Source: Chloroflexota bacterium
GTDB taxonomy: Bacteria; Chloroflexota; Chloroflexia; Chloroflexales; Herpetosiphonaceae
Direction: 5' to 3'
Assembly (NCBI GenBank): GCA_020161265.1
Contig: JAIUOC010000001.1
Coordinates: 868,001-932,000 of the forward strand
DNA: 64,000 nucleotides
Numbering within the stretch: the first letter of the stretch is position 1; every line of letters starts with the position of its first letter. The position numbers and the translations under genes are program-made. Below the pieces are notes generated by a model. The model was not told the DNA's origin. It worked only from the letters and a program-made list of their open reading frames with translations, and made no database searches. Below, piece by piece: positions 1-9,169 of this stretch.

Positions 1-81
1 ACGACAAAGCCGCTCTAAACGATCGCGTTGTTCAGCAGGTAAGACAACTCGACAAGGCAAAGTAAAGAAACCGTCGCTCAT
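1..81 (-). CDS. Start of an unidentified protein, cut by the window edge
   Basis: Only the first 27 codons are present, beginning MSDGFFTLPCRVVLPAEQRD. A good ribosome binding site (GGAGGAATC) sits directly before the ATG. Its start overlaps the stop of the upstream O-antigen-ligase-like gene in an ATGA arrangement (4 bp), so the two are probably co-transcribed and translationally coupled. That suggests a role linked to polysaccharide or envelope synthesis, but the fragment is too short to assign a family. Confidence 0.6.
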   Translation of the reverse strand, partial: MSDGFFTLPCRVVLPAEQRDRLERLCR

Positions 82-2162
82 GATTCCTCCGTTGCGGATG
101 GCCGCCAAACACTGATAAGGAGCAAGCTCCACCAGAGATATATCATATCACCGCCAAGCATGGTTTGGTCAAGCATGCCATGAATCACTAAATCTGCCAA
201 GATTGCCAGCACAACCAAGCCTAGAGCCTGTTTGCTGCGCCACCAACGCCAAATCTGCCAGCCAAGCATAGCCAAAACTACCAGCAAACCAAGCAAACCC
301 AATTGCAACCAAACATCAAGCAGCAAATTATGCGGATGCGCCAAGGTCAAAAAACGAATTTGCGGAATTCCATAACGACTTGGCTCAAGCTGGGCAAATT
401 GATCAAGCCCAAACCCAAGCACTGGTTGATCCTGCACCGCTCGCCATGCCGAGGCCCAAATCTCTTGGCGAGCCGAGCCAGTGCCCTCGCCAAGCCGCAG
501 CACGCGGGCCAGCAAACTGGGCTGAATCAAGCCAAAGCCTGCTAGCCCAACACCAGCCAAGCCAACAGCGCCAAGCAACAAACGCCAACGTCGTTGCAGC
601 AGCAAAACCAGAGCAACAGCGCCAGCCACGCCCAACCATGCGCCGCGCGTAAAGGTCAGCAAGACACCCAAACTCAGTGGGAGGCTGAGTAACCACGCCA
701 ATTGGCGCTGTTGGGCCGATTCGGCACTCAAAGCCAAGGCTAAACTACCAGCCAAACCAGCACCCAAGTAAACACCCAAGGCGGTTGAGCTTGGCAACAG
801 GCCGATCAAGCGTGGCACCCCAGTCGTGGCCCAAACGCCTTCGCCCAAGGCAAAACGCACCAAGCCATCACCAGCGATCCAAGCCGCCATGACAATATAG
901 CTCCAGAGCATACTTTGCGCTTTAACTCGCTGAGTTGCCAGTAATAGCAAGGCCACACAAGCCCAAATTGCTGGCTCGATGATCGTGCGCCGCAATTCGC
1001 GTAGGGCTGTCGCAGGCTCAACCAAGCCACTAGAGCCAAGGCTCAACCCAGCCGCCAGCACCAAACCCAGCGCTATTGCCCCAATTGGCCAATACCAACT
1101 AGTTTTGAGCCAGGCCAAGTGTGGGCGTTGGCCGCGCCACCAACGCCAAATCACATGCAATAGCAAACCAGCAGCACTGATGCCAAACAAGGTTTCGTTG
1201 AGCGGAAAACTCAAGTTACCAACCAAGCGAGCGCGATAATACAGCGGAATCGCGAGCAACGGCAGACAAGCAGCTAAACTTGGGCGCAAGCCAATTAAGC
1301 CAACTAGTGCGAGCAACCCAACCGCCGCCACAGACCATGGCAGGCCAAACCATGCCGCCAAGGCCACACCTGCCACCACCAACAGCCAATCTTTGGCTAA
1401 TACAGCGCGTAAAACCCACCACAACAAACCTGCTAAACCCAAGGCTAAACCACTTGCCAAAACCCAACGCCACCATGGCCGCGCATTAGTTTGGCTGGTG
1501 ATTGTTTGTTGCAAGGTTTGGGCATATTGATCAAGCACTTGGCGATAGGTTTGATCAAGTTCGCGCAGTTGGCGTTGGCTATAACTGGCCCGCCCAACCT
1601 CAATCGCTGCTTGGGTTGCTTGTTCAAGTGTGCCGTTGCTAATCGTAATTGCGCGGGTTTGAAAATAGTCGCTGCTTGGGGCCAACCAATCGCTGCGGGT
1701 TCCGAGTGGTGGTGGATACAGTTTGAGGTGTTCGACAATTGGCCACGTGGCTGAGCGCAGTTGCTCGGCCAATGCACCTAAATCGCGGGTTTGGCCCATC
1801 AAGGCCGTATCGTAGGCTTGCAAGGCTTGGCGCTCATGCTCAGCCGCCAGTGAGGCTTGGGCCAATAATTCAACATCAGCCGCCAATTCGCGCCGCACTT
1901 GGGCTTGTTGTTCGGGGCTGAGTTGGGCCAATTGCACGCCACGGCGCTCGAAATCACCACGTTCGCCATCAAGCACACTAGCAGCAATGACAGCAATTTG
2001 GCGTTGCTCAGCCTGTTGATCAAGCGTGGCAAGGCTCGCCTGAACCAACGCCGCCGGAGCGTTGGCATTCGATAAGGCTGGCATTGGTAAGAATAATGTC
2101 CAGCAGCTGAGGCCAAGCAGCAGCAAAGCCAATACCCGATCAAATTGGCGTGATTGAGCCAT
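78..2162 (-). CDS. O-antigen ligase / Wzy polymerase-like membrane protein
   Basis: A protein of about 694 residues from the preferred start MAQSRQF, which puts a signal/membrane segment first; an ATG six codons upstream (2180) is also possible. Residues ~30-230 form a soluble, mostly helical extracytoplasmic region rich in Gln and Ala. After that come about ten hydrophobic segments. Near residue 600 lies the Wzy_C-type signature: a long periplasmic loop with GFGLDQF and then AHPHNLLLDVW before another membrane segment. Proteins of this family ligate or polymerise lipid-linked glycans outside the membrane. In a Chloroflexota cell, usually without LPS, exopolysaccharide or cell-wall glycan polymerisation is more likely than true O-antigen ligation. 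The large N-terminal soluble domain is unusual. The gene is coupled to the partial gene at 1-81. Confidence 0.75.
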   Translation of the reverse strand: MAQSRQFDRVLALLLLGLSCWTLFLPMPALSNANAPAALVQASLATLDQQAEQRQIAVIAASVLDGERGDFERRGVQLAQLSPEQQAQVRRELAADVELLAQASLAAEHERQALQAYDTALMGQTRDLGALAEQLRSATWPIVEHLKLYPPPLGTRSDWLAPSSDYFQTRAITISNGTLEQATQAAIEVGRASYSQRQLRELDQTYRQVLDQYAQTLQQTITSQTNARPWWRWVLASGLALGLAGLLWWVLRAVLAKDWLLVVAGVALAAWFGLPWSVAAVGLLALVGLIGLRPSLAACLPLLAIPLYYRARLVGNLSFPLNETLFGISAAGLLLHVIWRWWRGQRPHLAWLKTSWYWPIGAIALGLVLAAGLSLGSSGLVEPATALRELRRTIIEPAIWACVALLLLATQRVKAQSMLWSYIVMAAWIAGDGLVRFALGEGVWATTGVPRLIGLLPSSTALGVYLGAGLAGSLALALSAESAQQRQLAWLLSLPLSLGVLLTFTRGAWLGVAGAVALVLLLQRRWRLLLGAVGLAGVGLAGFGLIQPSLLARVLRLGEGTGSARQEIWASAWRAVQDQPVLGFGLDQFAQLEPSRYGIPQIRFLTLAHPHNLLLDVWLQLGLLGLLVVLAMLGWQIWRWWRSKQALGLVVLAILADLVIHGMLDQTMLGGDMIYLWWSLLLISVWRPSATEES

Positions 2163-2334
2163 ACAACGATCTTTCCACATTGCTATACCAGATCATGGGG
2201 TTGATATCCCACTTCAAGCAAGTTAAGGATTGATAAAGGTGGGAGCAAACATCCTGCGCCCGAATCCTGCCCAGAGGGGTTATCACCAGCTACGAAGCAG
2301 GCTAGGATCAACCACGGTTCATCGTTGCTGAAGC

Positions 2335-2724
2335 TTAGGCATCACGAGACGGTGGCGCTTGTTGAGCCAACACGCTTGCAACATCGGGCGGTTGCCAATC
2401 GGCGGGTTTAAGCTGTTTACCATCGGCTCGGCGCGGGCCAGTGGTTTTGGCTAAATTTGCCCGATGCACTTCAGCAAACACCGGATTCAAATCAATGCCA
2501 TACGTGAGGCATAGGCCATAGGTAACATACAGTAAATCAGCGGCTTCTTGAGCAATAGCAACCAGATCTCCAGCGTTAACCGCCGCTTGGAGTTCGGTAT
2601 ATTCTTCCTGAAGTAATGTTTGGCGCAAAGCTTGCACAGCGAGAGATGGAAGTTGGGGGGTCTCTGGCAACTCCATTCCAATCGCCTCGTGAAATGCTCG
2701 CACCGCAGCGCTATGATCTGGCAT
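2335..2724 (-). CDS. MazG-like nucleotide pyrophosphohydrolase
   Basis: A protein of about 129 residues with the all-alpha NTP-pyrophosphohydrolase pattern: QEEYTEL (the ExxE metal-binding helix) followed by EAADLLYVTYG (ExxD). The family hydrolyses nucleoside or modified-nucleoside triphosphates to monophosphate and pyrophosphate with Mg2+. It includes house-cleaning enzymes and PRA-PH relatives. The short single-domain length fits MazG-like proteins rather than full MazG. The start is an ATG preceded by GAGG about 10 bases upstream; a TTG four codons earlier is less likely. It stands alone. The exact substrate cannot be deduced. Confidence 0.8.
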   Translation of the reverse strand: MPDHSAAVRAFHEAIGMELPETPQLPSLAVQALRQTLLQEEYTELQAAVNAGDLVAIAQEAADLLYVTYGLCLTYGIDLNPVFAEVHRANLAKTTGPRRADGKQLKPADWQPPDVASVLAQQAPPSRDA

Positions 2725-2843
2725 CGTCAACCTCAAACCAATGAACCGCGCTTATCCTACCCGTGATCAGCGAATGCTGCAACTGATGGCCCTGTTTTCG
2801 CCGTCATATTCGCATCACAAACCCTAGTTCGGAGCCTTTTCGC

Positions 2844-3248
2844 ATGACAATGTACTCACGCCAGATTGATGCGCAGACCCGTACTGCGCAATTCTCCTAT
2901 GATCCACGTGGGATCTTATGGATCATCTCGCTCCCTGCAGCCCAAGAATCGCCTGCTGACGCGACTGAAAATGTAGCAGTCATGCAACGGTTCTTGGCGA
3001 ATCGGCCAAATAGTGCGGTTATTCTCGATATGCGAGCCTTAGAAGCGATCGATCGCGAAGCTCGCCATATTTACACTAGCGGCGATGGTAAGTTCCCCGC
3101 GCGAGCCTTAGCGATCGTGGTCGAATCGGCAACCAGCCGCATCACTGGCAATCTCTATATGACGATTAGCCGTGGGAGTGGCCGCCCAACCCGTATGTTT
3201 CAAACTCCTGCCGATGCTGAAATTTGGGCGGTTAATCAACTTAACTAA
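2844..3248 (+). CDS. STAS/SpoIIAA-like (DUF7793-type) small protein
   Basis: A 134-residue soluble protein. The core ILDMRALEAIDREARHIY followed by RALAIVVESATSRITGNLYM, and a closing FQTPADAEIWA, resembles a family of STAS/SEC14-like domains found mostly in Bacteroidetes and other gliding bacteria. The first half has the alternating strand pattern of a STAS fold. The role in these organisms is unknown; STAS domains usually mediate regulatory protein contacts. A GGAG lies about 13 bases upstream of the ATG; the in-frame ATG two codons later is equally possible. A terminator-like hairpin follows 19 bases after the stop, suggesting a single-gene transcript. Confidence 0.5.
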   Translation: MTMYSRQIDAQTRTAQFSYDPRGILWIISLPAAQESPADATENVAVMQRFLANRPNSAVILDMRALEAIDREARHIYTSGDGKFPARALAIVVESATSRITGNLYMTISRGSGRPTRMFQTPADAEIWAVNQLN

Positions 3249-3266
3249 TTAAAAAGTGTTAGGCGA

Positions 3267-3293
3267 GGGGATACTAGCTAGCCTAGCATCCCC
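3267..3293 (+). terminator. Hairpin terminator after the STAS-like gene
   Basis: GGGGAT...ATCCCC arms extend through CTAG on both sides with a single mismatch, giving an about 11-bp stem. A short TTT follows. It lies directly downstream of the stop at 3248. Confidence 0.6.
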
Positions 3294-3487
3294 TTTAGTG
3301 GTTAAAGCGCCACTATTTCTGGCCTCAAACTAGGATTCGGCAAGGGGTAATCATCCGCGAGGAACCTAAAGAAACACAAAGAATACTAATTCATCAATCC
3401 AGAAGTATAGAGGATTTAAGGGTGACAAATGATTTTAGTTCTTGGGCATGGGGTGATAACCCAAGCTCAGATCTTCTCGTGGCCTGA

Positions 3488-3616
3488 TTAACTGATATTG
3501 GTTTCGATCGCCAAGCGTTGATCGGTATAATGAGCGAGGGTGCGCAACGTCCGAACGGCCACTACGTGCAGGGCATTCGTGGCATGAAGCTTGACAGCGC
3601 TGCTAGAATAGGCCAT
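3488..3616 (-). pseudogene. Short ORF, possible gene remnant (transposase-like debris)
   Basis: A 42-codon ORF starting MAYSSSAVKLHATNALHVVA and ending in TAA. There is no clear ribosome binding site and no recognisable full domain. The sequence reads like a piece of a larger protein rather than a complete small protein; a decayed transposase is one possibility. I do not recognise the family. It could also be chance. Confidence 0.2.
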
Positions 3617-3769
3617 AGTCAATCCTTAGGATGGTCACATGTCAATCAATCTGGCATATCTAGTTTACCATAATTTTCTTGCTTACAAATTGAAACAACT
3701 CCGTGGCATGGGTTATCGCTTGCATCCTGCTGCTGGTGTAGCCTGCTTTCGAAAAGTGGACACCTAGGT

Positions 3770-6700
3770 ATTTCAATCAACGCCCCGAGGAAGCGGGGAT
3801 TAAAACACGCGCAACCTCGTCGATCTTGGCGAACAGCAGGCATTTCAATCAACGCCCCGAGGAAGAGGGGATTAAAACAAAATGAAAAAGCTCTTCTCCT
3901 AATGGATATTGACACATTTCAATCAACGCCCCGAGGAAGAGGGGTTTAAAACCATCAGGACCTCGAAAGATCCCTGGGTGTCCAGGAACATTTCAATCAA
4001 CACCCCGAGGAAGAGGGGATTAAAACCTATAGCAGACAAAATATGTCTGGCACGAACTGGCCATTTCAATCAACGCCCCGAGGAAGAGGGGATTAAAACC
4101 CAGAGTGGGCTTTTTTTCGCAAATCGCCTTGAAGCTAATCTCAATCAATGCCCCGAGGAAGAGGGGATTAAAACCAGAATAGCGCAGCCAATTCTGCGCC
4201 ATCCAGTCAATCTCAATCAATGCCCCGAGGAAGAGGGGATTAAAACTTTGTGGTTTACTCGAAGAATTTGCGTCATTACTAATGAATCTCAATCAATGCC
4301 CCGAGGAAGAGGGGATTAAAACGAAGATGTTGGTTAACAGTAAATGGGAAATCAATTGAATTTCAATCAACGCCCCGAGGAAGAGGGGATTAAAACTCAA
4401 GGGCAGTATCGATTTCGATTATTAATTTGCCATTTCAATCAACGCCCCGAGGAAGCGGGGATTAAAACCAATGGAAGGTTGCCAATAGTCTTGCGGAAGT
4501 AGAGATTTCAATCAACGCCCCGAGGAAGCGGGGATTAAAACGCGAGAATGATTACAGGAACCCAAAAGGTTTTGCCTGTTATTTCAATCAACGCCCCGAG
4601 GAAGAGGGGATTAAAACCTCGTTCCAGAGAACGCCATTGCTGTCGTTATCTTTCATTTCAATCAACGCCCCGAGGAAGAGGGGATTAAAACCTCGTTCCC
4701 GCTGAAGCCGAATCCGACGACGTGTGCTATTTCAATCAACGCCCCGAGGAAGCGGGGATTAAAACCTCGTTCCCGCTGAAGCCGAATCCGACGACGTGTG
4801 CTATTTCAATCAACGCCCCGAGGAAGCGGGGATTAAAACACAAAGGCCATCTTTTTCTCCTTTACTGAAAGAGCTTATTTCAATCAACGCCCCGAGGAAG
4901 CGGGGATTAAAACTCCAGAATCACTGGTTGGTAACCGGGGGATTCTGGATTATTTCAATCAACGCCCCGAGGAAGAGGGGATTAAAACGCGATAGGCCTG
5001 TCCGATGTGCGTATTTGTTCATGATGAATCTCAATCAATGCCCCGAGGAAGAGGGGATTAAAACGCAAATGATTGATCTCCACGAATTGCATTTCCCATA
5101 AAATCTCAATCAATGCCCCGAGGAAGAGGGGATTAAAACGCGCAGCCAGCAAAGTTTGATTGGCTGGCTGCGCAATCTCAATCAATGCCCCGAGGAAGAG
5201 GGGATTAAAACCATGGAACACATCTCCCCGCTCGATTTGTCCAAGCTCATTTCAATCAACGCCCCGAGGAAGAGGGGATTAAAACGCTAAGGAAGCCACA
5301 GTCCCAGGACCATATTTTTCGAATTTCAATCAACGCCCCGAGGAAGCGGGGATTAAAACAAAACTGTCACCAGAGACGTTGGCTTTGATCACACGACATT
5401 TCAATCAACGCCCCGAGGAAGCGGGGATTAAAACCCTCAGGAGTCTCAATTTGGGCGCCATTGGTGGCTTCAATTTCAATCAACGCCCCGAGGAAGCGGG
5501 GATTAAAACATTAATCTTTTATTTTTTAGGTAATGCACCAAGTAGAATTTCAATCAACGCCCCGAGGAAGCGGGGATTAAAACCAATTGCCTTCCTCAAT
5601 CACGCGGCGAAAGAATTATTTCAATCAACGCCCCGAGGAAGAGGGGATTAAAACGGAAGTTGACTCAGAAGAGGTAATCTGTCTGGAATCGGCATCTCAA
5701 TCAACGCCCCGAGGAAGAGGGGATTAAAACCATATGATTGCTAAGAGTATAGCTCTGCCTGGCACATCTCAATCAACGCCCCGAGGAAGCGGGGATTAAA
5801 ACAGAATTGACCATCAAACATTAGTTGTACTGATTGGATCTCAATCAACGCCCCGAGGAAGCGGGGATTAAAACCAGGGTGACCGCATTGTCGTTGCCGA
5901 TGGGGAAGCTATTTCAATCAACGCCCCGAGGAAGAGGGGATTAAAACCAATCCGATCACGAGGTTTCCTCCATGATAGTAGGGTCATTTCAATCAACGCC
6001 CCGAGGAAGAGGGGATTAAAACAGACAAGTTTCGTATCGCAATGGGTCGAGCGCCATCAACCATTTCAATCAACGCCCCGAGGAAGAGGGGATTAAAACT
6101 TACTGGGACCCAGAAGATTTTGCCTGTTAGTTTAGTTATTTCAATCAACGCCCCGAGGAAGAGGGGATTAAAACAGACTATAGATGCGTAAGGCATCGGT
6201 AGCCCGTAAACTGTGGATTTCAATCAACGCCCCGAGGAAGAGGGGATTAAAACAATAAGGGCCATAAAGGCAAAAAAATTGAAAGGTTTTTTATTTCAAT
6301 CAACGCCCCGAGGAAGAGGGGATTAAAACGAAAATCATTACCCCATTAGTTGGAGTATTAGTAAATCCATTTCAATCAACGCCCCGAGGAAGAGGGGATT
6401 AAAACGGTTGAAACATTATTTAGCTGGCGCTACCGCAATGGGATTTCAATCAACGCCCCGAGGAAGAGGGGATTAAAACAAATAAACGATATCCCAGCAA
6501 TCAATTTTTTGGCATCTCAATCAACGCCCCGAGGAAGAGGGGATTAAAACAAAACCGTTAAAATCGACCGGTGGAAGAACCTGTCCATCTCAATCAACGC
6601 CCCGAGGAAGAGGGGATTAAAACATTCAGCATTGATTTTATTGCGATCATTAATTGAAATCTCAATCAACGCCCCGAGGAAGAGGGGATTAAAACCCACT

Positions 6701-7726
6701 GGATCATCGTGCCGCTTGAAGCTACGATGATCTCAATCAACGCCCCGAGGAAGAGGGGATTAAAACGCGCGGAAGATTGGTCCAGCGGCTATAATAGCCA
6801 TAATCTCAATCAACGCCCCGAGGAAGAGGGGATTAAAACTGGCCAAACGGGGCCATATCAACGCTGTAGCGGGGCATATCTCAATCAACGCCCCGAGGAA
6901 GAGGGGATTAAAACTTTGGCTCAACCGGAAAGTCAATGTACGCAATCGTATATTTCAATCAACGCCCCGAGGAAGCGGGGATTAAAACCATAAGATCGCT
7001 GGCTGATGTTGGCGCCATAATCGGATTTCAATCAACGCCCCGAGGAAGAGGGGATTAAAACCAATAGAATGGCCGATTCCTAATAGTGATAGGTAATGCA
7101 TTTCAATCAACGCCCCGAGGAAGAGGGGATTAAAACACTACTGTTGTGCAATGGGAGAGGGAAATGCCATTCCATTTCAATCAACGCCCCGAGGAAGAGG
7201 GGATTAAAACTAAACTACTAATAAAGAAAACTAACGCATCTAAAATCATTTCAATCAACGCCCCGAGGAAGAGGGGATTAAAACTATGTTGAGGGTCGTC
7301 ACGGTGTTCGTGGAAAGGTCGAATTTCAATCAACGCCCCGAGGAAGAGGGGATTAAAACATGTTCACTGTCACCAAGAATGGGTGGCGACTCAGCCCTTC
7401 GGATTTCAATCAACGCCCCGAGGAAGAGGGGATTAAAACTCCATTCATCAGCTTATATAAATCAGCATTATATAGTGTATTTCAATCAACGCCCCGAGGA
7501 AGAGGGGATTAAAACCAATAGCGGCAGTATCTCAGAGCGATCAAGTGCAAATTTCAATCAACGCCCCGAGGAAGAGGGGATTAAAACGCGATAACGCGAT
7601 TAATGTAGGCAAAGTGTTCGGGCAACATTTCAATCAACGCCCCGAGGAAGAGGGGATTAAAACACCTAGTCCTTTAAGATCTTCTCTCGGGACTAGTTGC
7701 GTATTTCAATCAACGCCCCGAGGAAG
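3770..7726 (-). CRISPR. CRISPR array, 53 full repeats plus one truncated, 53 spacers
   Basis: The 37-base repeat reads on the plus strand as AT[T/C]TCAATCAA[C/T]GCCCC, then GAGGAAG[A/C]GGGG, then ATTAAAAC. Spacers are 34-43 bases. The read-through of CCCC...GGGG forms a 4-bp stem, extended to 5 bp in the C variant. In the opposite orientation the repeat starts GTTTTAATCCCC and ends GATTGAAAT. This resembles the ATTGAAA(C/G) ends common in type I and type III arrays, so the minus strand is the more likely transcribed strand. The subtype cannot be fixed because no cas gene lies in the window. Repeats 3 and 4 carry private point changes; the last unit (7703-7726) stops after 24 bases. Spacers 13 and 14 are identical. 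Apparent reading frames inside the array are artefacts of the repeat. Confidence 0.98.
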
Positions 7727-7834
7727 CTGAGTTATTGCCACAACCAAAACTTGCCAAAACCCACAATTTGATGCAAGATCAACACGGCCCAGCGCCCATG
7801 CTCCACACCGTTCATTCCACCCATTAGAGGCTCT

Positions 7835-9169
7835 ATGCGTATCACTCGCGAACTCGAAAATCAGTATCATAAGCTGGATTCATCGTTATGGTTTCGGCCC
7901 ACGCTCATGGCAATTGGCTCGGCTATTTTGGCCTTTATCACGGTTGAGCTGGATCGGGTTTTCGATTTTGATCATGTGGCTTTTTTGCGGGCTGGGATCG
8001 ACGATGCGCGGGCGATTCTCTCTTCTGTCACCAGCTCGATGCTCACCGTCACCACCGTTACCTTTTCGATCATTATGGTGGCCTTGGTGCTCGCGTCGCA
8101 GCAATTTTCGCCACGAATTATTCGTAATGTGATGCGCGATACGCCTTCGCAATATGTACTAGGCACATTTATTGGCACATTTATTTATAGTTTGCTGGTG
8201 CTGGGGCAGATTAACGATCAAGCATCGTTTGTCTTTGTGCCGATTCTCTCACTTGCCACTAGCATTATGTTAACTCTCTTGAGTATTGTGGCCTTTATTT
8301 ATTTTGTGCACCACATCGCCGAGACAATTCAAGCCAGTGTCTTGATTGCCCGCGCCGCCGAACGCACGATCGATGTGTTGGATCGGCGCTTCCCCGAAAC
8401 GCTGGGCCATGCGATGGAGCAAATTCCACCGCCGCCCATCCCCAACGAAACCCCAACCACAATTTACAATGCCAAGGGCGGCTATATTCAAGCAATCGAT
8501 CCTGTGCCTTTGTTGGAGTTGGCTCAGCGCTTCGATGTAGTGATTTACATGGATCGCGCGGTCGGCGATTTTGTGCCAACTGGTAATCCACTCTTACATA
8601 TGGTTCCGCAACGCGAACTTGATCCCGATAGCATCGCTGAATTTCAAGATGTATTCGAGATTGGTTTAGAACGAACGTTGTTTGATGATGTGTTGTTTGG
8701 CATTCGCCAACTGGTGGATATTGCGCTCAAGGCAATTTCGCCTGCGGTCAATGACCCGAGCACCGCGATTAATGCGATCGATTTGCTGAGTGATGTACTG
8801 GCGCAGGCCATTCGTCGCCCTGAGCAATCGCCATGTCGCTACGATGAATTTGATCAGCTACGGGTGGTTGCGAATACAATTACATTTCGCCAGATGTTAG
8901 GCACTGCACTTAACCAAATTCGCCAATATGCTAAAGGCGAAATCGCGGTAACTGCCCGATTATTGGTGTTGCTGAATGAAGTTGCGCTAGCCTGCGACAA
9001 CCAAGAACGCCGGGCCATGCTCTGGGAACAAGCCTGCATCATCACACGGGGAGCCGATCAAGGTATCACTGAGCCATTCGATCGCGCCTATATCAACGAG
9101 CATTTGGTGACGCTTGCCAATACATTAGCCATCGCAGCTGAGCAACGCATTATGCTGAAAGTTGGCTAA
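7835..9169 (+). CDS. DUF2254 family membrane protein
   Basis: A 444-residue protein. About four hydrophobic segments lie in the first ~165 residues (FRPTLMAIGSAILAF; TVTFSIIMVALVLAS; a segment after YVLGTFIGTF; a segment around MLTLLSIVAFIYFVHH). A soluble C-terminal region of ~270 residues follows. The order of membrane segments, the conserved AINDPSTA-like stretch (here SPAVNDPSTAINAID) and the length match DUF2254, a widespread family of predicted integral membrane proteins of unknown function, sometimes proposed to be channel-like. TAGAGG precedes the ATG. The 3' end overlaps the convergent diguanylate cyclase gene by 20 bases. The start is only 108 bases from the truncated CRISPR repeat. 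Confidence 0.85.
   Translation: MRITRELENQYHKLDSSLWFRPTLMAIGSAILAFITVELDRVFDFDHVAFLRAGIDDARAILSSVTSSMLTVTTVTFSIIMVALVLASQQFSPRIIRNVMRDTPSQYVLGTFIGTFIYSLLVLGQINDQASFVFVPILSLATSIMLTLLSIVAFIYFVHHIAETIQASVLIARAAERTIDVLDRRFPETLGHAMEQIPPPPIPNETPTTIYNAKGGYIQAIDPVPLLELAQRFDVVIYMDRAVGDFVPTGNPLLHMVPQRELDPDSIAEFQDVFEIGLERTLFDDVLFGIRQLVDIALKAISPAVNDPSTAINAIDLLSDVLAQAIRRPEQSPCRYDEFDQLRVVANTITFRQMLGTALNQIRQYAKGEIAVTARLLVLLNEVALACDNQERRAMLWEQACIITRGADQGITEPFDRAYINEHLVTLANTLAIAAEQRIMLKVG

Larger units (their letters stand above)
3249..3769. other. Intergenic region left of the CRISPR array
   Basis: About 520 bases without a convincing intact gene. It holds the terminator above, a short remnant ORF (3488-3616, minus) and, at 3639-3650, a 12-base match (11 of 12) to the beginning of the CRISPR repeat. 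It is not obviously a leader: there is no long AT-rich tract directly before the first repeat, which is preceded by a moderately GC stretch ending GGACACCTAG. Confidence 0.5.

Noticed and set aside
3639-3650. Additional CRISPR repeat left of the array
   Set aside because: Only 12 bases match the start of the repeat and the rest does not continue; too short to count as a unit. Mentioned only as a possible fossil.
3909-7594. Several reading frames of 60-136 codons with the repeated peptide FNQRPEEEGIKT or FNPLFLGALIE
   Set aside because: They are translations of CRISPR repeats in different frames, with spacers between. No start signals and the period equals the repeat unit.
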